Source: Streptomyces spongiicola
GTDB lineage: Bacteria; Actinomycetota; Actinomycetes; Streptomycetales; Streptomycetaceae
Assembly (NCBI RefSeq): GCF_003122365.1
Contig: NZ_CP029254.1
Coordinates: forward strand, 5,047,501-5,111,500
Direction of reading: 5' to 3'
Length of the DNA stretch: 64,000 bases
Below are positions 48,101 through 55,474 of this stretch, piece by piece. The notes beneath the pieces were generated by a model that made no database searches, had not been told where the DNA came from, and saw only the letters and a list, made by a program, of their open reading frames with translations. The translations under genes were made by a program, and so were the position numbers. Numbering within the stretch: the stretch's first letter is position 1; the number at the start of each line of letters is the position of its first letter.

Positions 48101-48556
48101 GCTGACGCGGAGCGGCGGGCCCGAGAGAGCGCGGAGCGGACGCAGGCGGAACGAGGCTTCTGGGGTTGGTTCGGAGAAATGGCCCAGAATACTGCGAAGT
48201 CAGCGAAGAAATGGATAAAGGATCACGAGACCTTTCTCCTTGGTGCAGCTGCTGGTGTGGGCTGTGCGATCGCCGTTGCAAGTATTGCCGGGGCAGGTGT
48301 GTGTGCCGTTATTGCTGGCGCAGTTGTGGGTGCTGGAGCATGGCAGTACAAGAATCCCGGATCCACGGACACGGACCAGGCGTTCTCCTACATGGGGCAG
48401 GGGGCTGCTGGAGCCGCGATGGGGCTTGCTCAGGGTGCCCCTCTTGTGGCTACGGTAAGGGGTGTTCTTGTTCGACGTGCAGAGCGGGAAGCGGCGAGGG
48501 TGGCGGAGCGGGAAGCGGCGAAACGTGAGGATGAATTCTATCGGTACTACATGTGA
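42140..48556 (+). CDS. RHS-repeat secreted protein with variable C-terminal tip (polymorphic toxin candidate)
   Basis: 2138 residues. A signal peptide (residues 20-47, LALALIAPLGVAAAAPTVNAAG) precedes an SpvB-like N-terminal part (GAFTWSYDFTMPPAAAGPVPTLSLSYDSGSIDGRTA). Many YD repeats follow (YDVLGRLLSV, HDALGRLTEV, YDLFGRQTSAD, YDELGRPIG). The RHS core ends with GLTHIGARQYDSAIGQFLSADP and NPKTASDPTGL (residues 1886-1890). The last 248 residues form a tip of different composition: a basic Glu/Arg/Ala coiled stretch, a Trp-rich segment, a 40-residue Gly/Ala-rich hydrophobic stretch and a charged end. No known toxin motif is recognised. A 55-residue membrane ORF follows. Confidence 0.9.
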   Translation: MAVGIGTTSRTPRSARRGRRQLLIHSLALALIAPLGVAAAAPTVNAAGGLGRPELPEQRVSKVRPVDSLGAKEARERVARDRKANAAQARRALAEQKGTWPRQGKATVKLTRGKAGKAGPGGVPVSVTVAPGKRAGTTAPAPSEARITVLDQKAAQKAGVTGVVLTADADAAGEADLTVDYSGFASKLGGGWAQRLRLVQLPACALTTPQKPACRKQTPLKSQNDVRGQSVSAQVTLPESAGGVSTQLAFAATGAATVLAVTATGSGSGESPSGTGDYSATPLSESSAWQAGGNSGAFTWSYDFTMPPAAAGPVPTLSLSYDSGSIDGRTASTNNQGTSVGEGFSLTESYIERTYGSCDDDGHKDVFDRCWKYDNARLVLNGKSSRLVKDGDGTWRLEGDDASKVVRSTGADNGDDDGEYWTVITGNGTRYVFGRDKLDGATTQRTNSTWTTPVFGDDSGEPGYSKGTSFSGRSLDQAWRWNLDYVEDVHGNASTYWYAKETNYYKKNKSATANASYDRGGYLKEITYGLRKGALFTDDADAKVTFGYAERCTAADCTSLTEKTSDNWPDVPFDAICSNGDDECLGSAPSFFSRKRLTAVNTYSWSAAGSTFEPVDSWALTQKYLDGGDIGDTSDHVLTLQSLKQTGKTAATDIALNPISFTYQMRPNRVDATDDILPLTRPRISTVTSETGAITTVTLSAPECVRGEVTGAAEDTNTRNCYPQYWNINGAENASVDWFHKYRVLAVTVSDPAGQNDTVEHAYEYAGAAWHHSDDPFTPKDERTWSDWRGYRQVTAYSGAKDTTRSKTVSLYLQGMHGDKKKDGTTKSVSLAPLSAPSLGMSTIQDSNQYAGQLREKVTYDGATAISAEAYEPWSKETARQTGVPDAGDHVARFVRTKSTTTYTYLTVPKSWRARTVTTGYDDYGMPSTVEDRGDDAKTGDETCTNTWYARNDTAGLTTLVSRTRVVGKACGVADSGLDLPADSSRRGDVLSDTATAYDGATTWSPTMKPTKGLATWTGRAEAYGATGAVTWQKTGTTAYDVLGRLLSVANADGKATSTAYTPAEAGPLTKTIVTDPKGFRKVNFLDHRRGLPERVYDANLKKTELVHDALGRLTEVWLPNRNKAAGYSANSKFAYHLSNTGQSWVSTSTLKKDGTTYNTSYAIADSLLRPLQTQSPTPQGGRLLTDTRYDSRGLAYETYADIFDTTSTPNGTYTRAEHGEAPTQTGTVFDGVGRATTNTLYVYGVKKWSTPTGYTGDSTATTALQGGSATRTITDARGQTVETREYAGADPADTQYGSGLGASYTSTKFAHTLDGKQTSITGPDGAKWTYGYDLFGRQTSADDPDKGTATTVFNALDQAVKSTDSRGKSVLTDYDELGRPIGTWSGTKTDANKLTAHTYDTLLKGLPVTATRYVGGKTGQAYAKTVTAYDSLSRPVGSTLQLPADDPLVKAGAPATLEYSSYYNIDGTLQNSKEPAMGGLESEIIGYGYDNLGNVTSIGGSTGYLLDVDYSALGQAQQLTLGTASVAGHKKTYVTNTYEEGTGRLTRSHVTDQTHPYMLQDLNYTFDEAGNVTSIADPTTLGGTSSAETQCFTYDGHRRLSEAWTPASHKCSDARNASSLSGPAPYWTSYTYNQAGQRTEETIHKTGGDTKTTYCYQGNQPHTLTGTSTKADCTNPERAYGYDATGNTTKRPGKTGNQDLAWSEEGKLAKLTESGKSTDYLYDADGTLLIRATAGGERILYAGATELHLRANGTTWAQRHYTAGDLTVAVRTNASGTNKLTYLTGDHHGTRNLAISTDSAQTFGKRYSTPFGAERGTPTGTTWPDDKGFLGKTDDKTTGLTHIGARQYDSAIGQFLSADPLLSLGQPGSLNGYSYANQNPKTASDPTGLESCYPVNCSGSNGTYGEYKPPKRPNTAVSGGNPGSPGNSGSYVPYSPGQKKKTLADSSKGRYNVYGHQGRNSYGPNHVYTQAQWDADHGRAQRLQGQADAERRARESAERTQAERGFWGWFGEMAQNTAKSAKKWIKDHETFLLGAAAGVGCAIAVASIAGAGVCAVIAGAVVGAGAWQYKNPGSTDTDQAFSYMGQGAAGAAMGLAQGAPLVATVRGVLVRRAEREAARVAEREAAKREDEFYRYYM

Positions 48557-48604
48557 GTGTCTGGTGAACGAAAACGACGGGTCTTATTGGTTGGAGGGAA
48601 ATGA

Positions 48605-48772
48605 ATGAATCGGGCCGTTGATTTCTCCTTCGGTGTCATGATTGGGGTCGTTTGCGCAGTGATGGTGGTCGAGCTGTGTCAGCGAAGGGATAAACCGTCC
48701 CTAGGGCCACTCAGGGCTGGGATGTTCGCCAGCGGTTTGGTTTTCCTGGTGCTTTACATCGTGTATCCCTGA
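48605..48772 (+). CDS. Small two-helix membrane protein, candidate immunity protein
   Basis: A 55-residue ORF. The ATG at 48605 follows GGAGGG (48593-48598) by six bases, one of the best ribosome binding sites in the window. It encodes MNRAVDFSFGVMIGVVCAVM, continuing into a first helix (residues 9-24), a short loop QRRDKPSLGPLR and a second helix (39-54, ASGLVFLVLYIVYP). Codons such as CTA, TTG, GAT and AAA are unlike the neighbours. It starts 48 bases after the RHS stop, the position where immunity genes sit. It has no recognisable family; the function is inferred from context. Confidence 0.6.
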   Translation: MNRAVDFSFGVMIGVVCAVMVVELCQRRDKPSLGPLRAGMFASGLVFLVLYIVYP

Positions 48773-48779
48773 CGCTGGC

Positions 48780-49600
48780 CCAGTGTCACTTACCTTAAGG
48801 TCATCTGTGTGTTTTCTGTCATGCTGCCGGCGTCAGTTCTTGCGTAAAGTTGCCCTGTGTCCATAAGTATTGACGGGGTGTCATCGGCTTGGCTGCAGGA
48901 GTTCATGTCATTGGGGGTGCTGGCCTCGGAGCTGCCCAGAGAGGCGGTGGACGAGGTCGTCGCCGCGCACAGTAAGCAGCCCAGACGACGGGGTTCCAAA
49001 CTGCCTGCACACGTGATGGTGTACTTCGCGCTTGCGCTGGGGCTGTGGTCCGGTGACGACTACGAGCAGGTGATGGCTCAGCTCACGGACCGGCTCGGGG
49101 GCCTGGGTGGCTGGGAGGCCGACTGGCAGACCCCGACCTCGGGCGGGATCACCAAGGTCCGTCGGCGGCTGGAGCCCGGAGTACTCGCGGATTTGTACGA
49201 GCGACTGGCCGAGCCGGTCGCGGAGATCCTCACCCCGGGGCCTGGGCCGGGAGACGGCGGCTTGCGCCCGTGGACGGCACCTTGGTCGACCTGCCCGACA
49301 CCCCCGCCAACGACGCGTACTTCGGCTGGCCGGGCAACGCCGCCGCGCCGGGCCCGTTCCCACAGGCCAGGATCTTGGCACCGGCCGAGGTCGGAAGGCG
49401 CAGTGACCTGCACGCCCGTCAACACCCTGCTCCAGGAGCGCCGCCCCGAACACCCGGGGCGACGCTCGTGCGGGCCCACGGCGGCAGCCGGAAGGAGACC
49501 GCCCCGACTCCTGGCGGGCGGGACCGCTCCGCCGGGGATGCTTCGGCCCGGCCGTCGGTGCGTGGATCGCGACCGGTGGGGTGGCGGGCCGGTCGCGGCC
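48780..49600 (+). pseudogene. IS4-type transposase remnant, frameshifted and truncated
   Basis: A frame from 48857 gives an intact IS4 N-terminal domain (ELPREAVDEVVAAHSKQPRR, AHVMVYFALALGLWSGDDYE and GGITKVRRRLEPGVLADLYERLAEP). Near 49260 the frame shifts, and the start of the DDE domain continues in another frame (DGTLVDLPDTPANDAYFGW, then FPQARILA). After about 49395 only scattered similarity in mixed frames remains (LLAGGTAPPGML near 49530). CAGTGTCACTTACCTTAAGG at 48781 looks like the left terminal repeat. The right end is lost. It marks past mobility beside the RHS locus. Confidence 0.7.
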
Positions 49601-49614
49601 CGGCGCCCGCCTCG

Positions 49615-51024
49615 TCAGCGGCGCACCCCTCTGCGGAGTTTCAGCAGGGCGCCGATCGCGCCGCTGCCGCGGGCCAGGCGGTCGTAGACGTCGGTGAGCG
49701 CCGTGTGCCAGGGGCCGTCGGCGTAGCCGGGGTAGGGGTGCACGGTGCGGGCGTAGTCGGACGGGGTCCAGCCCCGGCGCACCGCGGCCGCCAGATGGGC
49801 GATGGTCTCCCCGGCGCGCGGCGACACCACCGTGGCCCCGACGATCTTCCCGCGCGGCCCCAGCACCAGGGTGGTGAAGCCCTCGGTGCGGCCGTCGGCG
49901 ACCGCCCGGTCCAGCCGGTCGTTGCCCAGGGTGTGCACGCGTGCCGTGTCGCCGTACCTCTCCCATGCCTCGTCGGCGGTCAGGCCGACGCGGGCGATCT
50001 CCGGGTCGGTGTACGTCACCCAGGGCACCGCGCGGTAGTCGACGGGGCGGCGGACCCCGAGGAGCGCGTCGGTGGCGGCCGCACCGCCCTGTGTGCCCCC
50101 CAGATGGGTGAAGGCGGATCGGCCGGTGACGTCTCCGGCGGCGTAGATCCGATGGTTGCCGGTGCGCAGCCGGCGGTCGGTGCGGACATGGCCCGCCGCG
50201 GTCAGTTCCACCCCGGCCGCGTCCAGGGCGAGCGTCCGGGTGTTGGCGCGCCGGCCCGTGACGGCGAGCAGCGCGTCATACGGGATCGCACCGCCGGGCC
50301 CGTGGACTGCCCCCGCGTCGACCCTCTCCGCCCGGTAGCCGGTCAGCACGGTCACGCCCTCGGCCTCCAGGCGCTCCCGCAACACCTGGGAGGCGCGTGG
50401 TTCCTCACGGGGCACCAGCCGGTCCATCGCCTCCACGAGCGTGACCTGTGAGCCGAGGCGGGCGAACGCCTGGCCGAGTTCGCAGCCGATGGGCCCGCCG
50501 CCCAGCACCACCAGCCGGTGCGGGAGCCCGGACAGCTCCCACACGGTGTCGCTGGTCAGCGGCCCGGCCTCCGCCAGACCCGGAACCGGCGCCAGGGCAG
50601 GCGAGGAGCCCGTGGCGATCACCGCGTACCGGAAGGAGACCTCCCGGTCGCCCGCCGCCAGGGAACGCGGGCCGGTGAAGGCCGCCGCACCGTACGCCAC
50701 CTCGACGCCGAGCCGGGCGAGCGCCTCGGGCGAGTCATGCGGCTCGATCGCGCCGATCGCACGCTTCACCTCGCCCATGGCCGCAGCGAGATCGGCCCGG
50801 TCCGGCACCGGCGGGAGCCCGTAGGCGGAGGCGCGGCGGGCCGCCTGGACGTCGGCGGCCACATGGAGCAGGGCCTTGCTCGGCACACACCCGGTCCACA
50901 GGCAGTCGCCGCCCAGCCGGTCCCGCTCGACGAGCAGGGTGCGGGCGCCGAAGCGCCCGGCGGTGCGGGCCGCGGTCAGCCCGGCGCTGCCGCCGCCGAT
51001 GACCACCAGATCGTACGTACTCAT
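49615..51024 (-). CDS. FAD-dependent pyridine nucleotide-disulfide oxidoreductase (mercuric reductase-like)
   Basis: A 469-residue flavoprotein. FAD-binding VVIGGGSAGLTAARTAGRFG starts at residue 6, the redox-active disulfide is GGDCLWTGCVPSKALL (near 38-53), the NAD(P)H Rossmann motif is VVLGGGPIGCELGQAFARLG (near 170), and the second FAD motif is IYAAGDVTGRSAFTH (near 305). The usual C-terminal HxxxxE active-site pair is not obvious (HPYPGYADGPWHTAL), so it is probably not a lipoamide dehydrogenase or true mercuric reductase. Such proteins are encoded beside, or fused to, TVP38/TMEM64 proteins, as here. ATG 51024. Confidence 0.87.
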   Translation of the reverse strand: MSTYDLVVIGGGSAGLTAARTAGRFGARTLLVERDRLGGDCLWTGCVPSKALLHVAADVQAARRASAYGLPPVPDRADLAAAMGEVKRAIGAIEPHDSPEALARLGVEVAYGAAAFTGPRSLAAGDREVSFRYAVIATGSSPALAPVPGLAEAGPLTSDTVWELSGLPHRLVVLGGGPIGCELGQAFARLGSQVTLVEAMDRLVPREEPRASQVLRERLEAEGVTVLTGYRAERVDAGAVHGPGGAIPYDALLAVTGRRANTRTLALDAAGVELTAAGHVRTDRRLRTGNHRIYAAGDVTGRSAFTHLGGTQGGAAATDALLGVRRPVDYRAVPWVTYTDPEIARVGLTADEAWERYGDTARVHTLGNDRLDRAVADGRTEGFTTLVLGPRGKIVGATVVSPRAGETIAHLAAAVRRGWTPSDYARTVHPYPGYADGPWHTALTDVYDRLARGSGAIGALLKLRRGVRR

Positions 51025-51582
51025 GCTGTTCGGGCTCTTTTCGCTAGGCGCACGCTCCCGGGACGTGAGGGAAACCCGGCGCCACGGCCGGAGCCTTCCC
51101 GTCTGCCGTGCACGATCCCGTACGGCGACGGCCTTCGCATACGTCCTGGGAACGTCCTCGGGGGTGCTCGGGGTGTTCAGGGTGTTCGGGATGTTCGGGT
51201 TGTTAGTGAATCTTTGGGAGGTTTTCATCGGGTTTGCCCTTGGGGCTGTCCTTCGGGTGGACATGTTCGGCAGGGCCGGACGGGAGGGGCCGTACGGCAG
51301 GAAGTCCTTCGGGAGGGCCGTTCGGGAGGGCCGTTCGGCCGGGAGCGCGGTCGGACGGGAGGGTCCGGGAACGCCGCGCGGGAACATCCCCACCGAAGCG
51401 GAGGGCCGGACGCGGAATGCGGGGCCAACCCGGCAGGGTTCCCGGCGGCAGCGGCAGCGGCAGCGGCAGCGGCAGCGGCAGCGGGCACAAGGCACAAGGC
51501 ACAAGGCAGCGGGTCGGCGGGCCCGTCGACCCGCTGCCGCCGTGGATCCGGCGGGAAGCGACGAGGGAGAGAAGAGGTCCGG
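51025..51582. repeat. Divergent gap with short tandem repeats
   Basis: 558 bases between divergent oxidoreductase and methyltransferase genes. It contains TGTTCGGG-type nonamers (51160-51200), GGAGGGCCGTTCGG repeats (51310-51340), a hexamer run CGGCAG x6-7 (51449-51485) and three GGCACAA units (51486-51507). There is no credible gene; promoters for both sides must lie here. Confidence 0.6.
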
Positions 51583-52362
51583 ATGGACGAACCGGATTGG
51601 CGGCGCTTCGTCGCCGCCTACCACCACGCACATCCGGCCATCACCGAGCGCCTCTTCGCCCTCGCCGACGCCTCCCCGTACGCCTGGCTGGCCGAACCCC
51701 TGCGGGACGCCCGCGGCCCGGTCCTCGACCTGGCCTGCGGTTCGGCCCCCGTCCGCGCCGAACTCCCGGACGCCGACTGGGTCGGTATCGACCTGTCGTC
51801 CGCGGAACTCGCCGAGGCGGCCCGCCGGGGCCGCGGACCGCTGGTCCGGGCCGACGCGGGAGTCATTCCGGTCGCCTCCGGCAGCGTGCGGGCCGTCTGC
51901 GCGGCCATGTGCCTGCCGGTCGTCACCCCCCTGCCCGACGTCCTCGGGGAGATCCGGCGCGTGCTGCGTCCCGGAGGGACACTCGCGGCGCTGGTGCCCT
52001 CCCAGACCGGGCTGTCCCCCTCCGGGACGCTCTCCTGGGTCCGGGTGATGGCCGCCCTGCGAGCCGTACGCCAGCCGTGGCCCAACCCGCAGGCCCGTGA
52101 CGGACTCGCCGCCCTGCTGCGCACGTCCGGGTTCCGCGTCCGCTCCGACGAGCGGCGCGTCTTCCGTCTCGCCGTCGACTCGGCCGACGCCGCGCAGCTG
52201 CTGGCCGACGCCCTCTACCTGCCCGCACTGACCCCCCGCCGCGCCGAAGCCGCCGGGCGGTCCCTCGCCCGGTGGGCCGTTCGGGGACGACACCTCGAAC
52301 TGCCGCTGCGCCGCGTGGTGGCCGACCTACCGACCGGACGAACGCCACAGGAGCCGACATGA
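51583..52362 (+). CDS. Class I SAM-dependent methyltransferase
   Basis: A 259-residue methyltransferase with SAM-binding motif I LDLACGSAPVRAELP near residue 49, motif II WVGIDLSSAELAEAA, the LPVVTPLPDVLGEIRRVLRPGGTLAAL region typical of Methyltransf_11, and a helical C-terminal half. ATG 51583 follows GAAGAGG. It overlaps the TVP38 gene by four bases (ATGA), so the two are translationally coupled, which suggests a joint function, possibly on a membrane-related substrate. Confidence 0.85.
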   Translation: MDEPDWRRFVAAYHHAHPAITERLFALADASPYAWLAEPLRDARGPVLDLACGSAPVRAELPDADWVGIDLSSAELAEAARRGRGPLVRADAGVIPVASGSVRAVCAAMCLPVVTPLPDVLGEIRRVLRPGGTLAALVPSQTGLSPSGTLSWVRVMAALRAVRQPWPNPQARDGLAALLRTSGFRVRSDERRVFRLAVDSADAAQLLADALYLPALTPRRAEAAGRSLARWAVRGRHLELPLRRVVADLPTGRTPQEPT

Positions 52363-53309
52363 ACCATCCGGCAGTCCCCCCGTCAACGCCCCGGCGACCG
52401 CCCTCGACGGCCGCCCGGGAGACCGACCCTCCGCCGTCCGCCGGGGCTGAGCGGCCGCCCTCCGACGCGACTCCGGGGGCGGCCTCGGGCGCGCTCCCGG
52501 GCACGGCCTCGGGCCCGGCCTCGGGCGTGACACCGGACGCGATCCCGGGCACGGCCTCGGACGCGACTCCGGACGCGACCTCGGGCATGATCCCGGGCGT
52601 GACCGGGCACGCGACCCCGGGCACGACCTCGGACGCGCCCCCCGCCGGAACCGGGCCCGCGCGCACGGCGTGGACCAGGCTGGCCGTCCTGGTGGTACTG
52701 CTGGCGGCGCTCGCGTCATGGGTGGCGCTGGGCGGCGCCGACCTGCTGCGCGACGTGCGCCAGTGGGTCGACTCGCTCGGTCTGTGGGGGCCGGTGGTCT
52801 TCGCGGTCTGCTACGCCCTGGCGGTGACGGCGCTGCTGCCCGGCTCGGTCCTGACCGCGTCCGCGGGAGCGCTGTTCGGGCTGACGGTGGGGACCTCGGC
52901 GGTACTCGCGGGAGCGACGGCGGGTGCCGCGCTGTCGTTCGGCCTGGCCCGCTGGCTGGGGCGGCCGGCGGTGGCCCGCTACGCCGGCTCGGGGCGACTG
53001 GCCCGGCTCGACTCGTATCTGACGCGACGCGGGTTCGCGGCCGTGCTGCTGGTGCGCCTGGTGCCGCTGTTCCCCTTCTCGGTGATCAACTACGGGGCGG
53101 GGGTGGCCGGTGTGCGCTTCTCCTCCTATCTGGCCGCGACGGCCCTCGGGATCATTCCGGGCACAGTCGTCTACACCGGGCTCGGCGGGTCCCTGGGCGA
53201 CCCCGCCTCGCCTGCGCTGTGGATCGCGCTGGGCGGACTGCTGGTGCTGAGCGCCGGCGGCTGGTGGACCGCCCGGCTGGTCCGCTCCCGCAGCGGGGAA
53301 CTCACCTGA
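52359..53309 (+). CDS. TVP38/TMEM64 family membrane protein (VTT domain)
   Basis: A 316-residue protein. The first 105 residues are a hydrophilic run of PG-T/A-ASG and TPDA-like repeats, probably disordered. The VTT core follows, with helices near 112-130, 150-175, 180-205, 240-270 and 285-305. It includes GSVLTASAGALFGLTVGTSAVLAGATAGAALSFGLAR and LVRLVPLFPFSVINYGAGVAGV, with the conserved Arg and NY motifs. VTT proteins act in lipid scrambling or small-molecule transport; the E. coli YdjX/YdjZ proteins belong here. Confidence 0.88.
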   Translation: MNHPAVPPSTPRRPPSTAARETDPPPSAGAERPPSDATPGAASGALPGTASGPASGVTPDAIPGTASDATPDATSGMIPGVTGHATPGTTSDAPPAGTGPARTAWTRLAVLVVLLAALASWVALGGADLLRDVRQWVDSLGLWGPVVFAVCYALAVTALLPGSVLTASAGALFGLTVGTSAVLAGATAGAALSFGLARWLGRPAVARYAGSGRLARLDSYLTRRGFAAVLLVRLVPLFPFSVINYGAGVAGVRFSSYLAATALGIIPGTVVYTGLGGSLGDPASPALWIALGGLLVLSAGGWWTARLVRSRSGELT

Positions 53310-53922
53310 GCCGCCGGTAGCCGGTGACGACCCGGTGGGCCGCGGTGGCGCCGACGACCGCGGCCCACACCCAGGCGACGATGTGGGCGGAACCGGGATG
53401 CAGGCACCAGACGGTGTGTACGGCGATGGTCTCGGTCCCCTCGGCCAGACCGCCGACGAAGTTCAGCGAGCGGCCCCGCGAGAGGCGGTCCTCGTCGCGC
53501 CGCCTGCCGGTGCGCTCGGCGATGGAGGAGAAGGCCAGGAAGACCGTCCCGTTGACGTAGTAGGCGAGCAGTACGAGCAGGAACGGCAGCGCCGGGCCGC
53601 CCACGCCGACGGCGACGCCGACGACGAAGGCCCCGTAGACGAGGAAGTCGGCGCTGATGTCGAGGAAGCCGCCGGCGCCGGAGGTGTCGGCCGTGCCGCG
53701 GCGGCGGGCGAGCGGCCCGTCGAGGCCGTCGGCGAGCCGGGACAGCAGCCACAGCGCCGCGGCGGCCGGCCACCAGCCCGCCGCCGCGCAGCCGGCCGAG
53801 GCGAGGCCCGTCAGCGCGCCGAGCGCGGTCAGCCGGCCGGGTGTGACGGCGGGGCGATCGAGTATCGCGGCGGCCCGGTCCAGCGGGCCGCCCAGCAGGG
53901 CCCGCGCTCGCACGTCCAGCAT
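53302..53922 (-). CDS. CDP-alcohol phosphatidyltransferase
   Basis: A 206-residue integral membrane enzyme. The motif DGLDGPLARRRGTADTSGAGGFLDISADF near residues 66-94 matches the CDP-OH-P signature D-G-x2-A-R-x8-G-x3-D-x3-D with minor changes. About five helices follow. It would join a CDP-activated lipid to an alcohol. It is convergent with the TVP38 gene (the 3' ends overlap by 8 bases) and divergent from the ABC operon. E. coli YnjF is the family member in the matching cluster. ATG 53922 follows AAGGAG. Confidence 0.85.
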   Translation of the reverse strand: MLDVRARALLGGPLDRAAAILDRPAVTPGRLTALGALTGLASAGCAAAGWWPAAAALWLLSRLADGLDGPLARRRGTADTSGAGGFLDISADFLVYGAFVVGVAVGVGGPALPFLLVLLAYYVNGTVFLAFSSIAERTGRRRDEDRLSRGRSLNFVGGLAEGTETIAVHTVWCLHPGSAHIVAWVWAAVVGATAAHRVVTGYRRLR

Positions 53923-53989
53923 CCTCGGCTCCTTCCGTCGTACCGGCACCGTGCCGGTGGGACACAGAGGGAAGCCCGCGGGCACCCGG

Positions 53990-54130
53990 CCGTGTTCCTT
54001 TTCCGCAGGACGGATGTCCGGGGTTCCGCAGGACGGGTGCCCGGGTCCGGCAGGACGGGTACTCCTGGGTTCCGCATGTGGGGTAGGCCCGGGTCCCGCA
54101 CGACGGATGTCCGGGTCCCGCACGACGGAT
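53990..54130. repeat. Imperfect direct repeats in the divergent promoter gap
   Basis: Six or so copies of a 20-28-bp motif (GGTTCCGCAGGACGG/GGTCCCGCACGACGGATG) fill the space between the phosphatidyltransferase and the ABC lipoprotein gene. They could be multiple operator copies or simple repeat expansion. Confidence 0.6.
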
Positions 54131-54205
54131 GGCCGATGGCCCCGCCGTGCGGGAGGCGCAACGCAACGGGATCGACAGAACGAAACGGACGAAGGGGCGG
54201 CACGC

Positions 54206-55474
54206 ATGGGGATACGGACACGGCACACCGGGAGGCGTTTCGCCAGGGTCACCGCCCTCGTCGCGGCGGCAGCCGCGACCGGGCTGCTGACGGCCGCCTG
54301 CTCGGGCACCGGCGGCGGCCGGGCGGAACCGCCGGTGAAGGACTGGGCCGCGCTGCGCGCCGAGGCACGCGGCCAGACGGTGAACCTGTTCATGTACGGC
54401 GGGGACGAGGGGGCCAACTCCTTCGTCGACGGCGAGGTCGCCCCGGCGGCGGAGAAGCTGGGGATCACGGTCAGGCGCGTTCCCGTGGCCGACACCCAGG
54501 ACGCCGTACAGAAGGTCCTCGGCGATCAGCGGGCCGGCAAGGACAGCGGCGGTGCCGTGGACCTGGTGTGGGTCAACGGGGAGAACTTCCGCACGGGCAA
54601 GCAGGCGGACCTGTGGCTGTGCGGATACACCGGCCTGATGCCCAACCAGAAGTACCTGGACCGCTCCGACCCCACGCTCACGCACGACTTCGGCACGCCG
54701 GTCGACGACTGCGAGACCCCCTGGAACCGCGCCCGGTTCGCCTTCGTGTACGACTCGGCCAGACTGCCCGAACCTCCGCGCACCACGGCCGCCCTGATCG
54801 AGTGGATCAAGAAGAACCCCGGGCGCTTCACCTATCCCGCACCCCCCGACTTCACCGGCTCGGCCTTCGTGAGGCAACTGCTCGCGGCCGGCGTACCCGG
54901 CGCCGGGCCGGTCCCCGCGGAGTACGGCGAGGAAGCCTACGACGCCGTCGCCCCCGCACTCTGGAAGGAACTGAACGCGCTGAAGCCCGCCCTGTGGCGC
55001 CAGGGGACCACCCACCCCAAGGACCAGCCGGCACTCGACGACCTCTTCGCCGACGGCGAGGTCGACATGACGATGACCTACAACCCCGCGGGTGTCCCGG
55101 CACTCGTCGACAAGGGCCGCTTCCCGGCGACCACCAGGGTGTTCGTGCCCGAGGACGGCAGCCTCGGCAACACCAGCTATCTGGCCGTGCCCGGGAACGC
55201 CGCCCACCGTGAGGCCGCGCTCGTACTGTCCGACCTGATGCTCTCGCCCGAGCTCCAGCACGCCAAGGCGCGGCCCGGCGGCTGGGGCGCCTACCCGGTA
55301 CTCGACCGGGACCGGCTGCCCGAGCAGTGGCGGCGCGAGTTCGCCTCGCTGACCACGCCGGAGACGACGCTTCCCGCCGGGGAACTGTCCCGGAACGCCC
55401 TGCCGGAGCTGAGCGGCGACTGGGTGGGCCCGCTCGACAAGGGCTGGAAGCGGGAAGTCGCCGCCGCCTCGTGA
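54206..55474 (+). CDS. ABC transporter substrate-binding lipoprotein (YnjB-like)
   Basis: A 422-residue extracytoplasmic binding protein. A twin-basic/hydrophobic signal (RTRHTGRRFARVTALVAAAAATG) ends in the lipobox LTAAC, with the modified Cys at residue 32. The body fits the YnjB branch of the polyamine/thiamine/iron-type solute-binding family: VNLFMYGGDEGANSFVD, DLVWVNGENFRTGKQADLW, TGLMPNQKYLD, and the late GNTSYLAVPGNAAHREAALVLSDLMLSPELQ. The ligand is unknown. It is the first gene of a four-gene operon with GTGA overlaps. Confidence 0.9.
   Translation: MGIRTRHTGRRFARVTALVAAAAATGLLTAACSGTGGGRAEPPVKDWAALRAEARGQTVNLFMYGGDEGANSFVDGEVAPAAEKLGITVRRVPVADTQDAVQKVLGDQRAGKDSGGAVDLVWVNGENFRTGKQADLWLCGYTGLMPNQKYLDRSDPTLTHDFGTPVDDCETPWNRARFAFVYDSARLPEPPRTTAALIEWIKKNPGRFTYPAPPDFTGSAFVRQLLAAGVPGAGPVPAEYGEEAYDAVAPALWKELNALKPALWRQGTTHPKDQPALDDLFADGEVDMTMTYNPAGVPALVDKGRFPATTRVFVPEDGSLGNTSYLAVPGNAAHREAALVLSDLMLSPELQHAKARPGGWGAYPVLDRDRLPEQWRREFASLTTPETTLPAGELSRNALPELSGDWVGPLDKGWKREVAAAS

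Noticed and set aside
51234-52100. Alternative frames through the CGGCAG hexamer run upstream of the methyltransferase
   Set aside because: They are driven by the simple repeat; the SAM motifs are in the frame starting at 51583.
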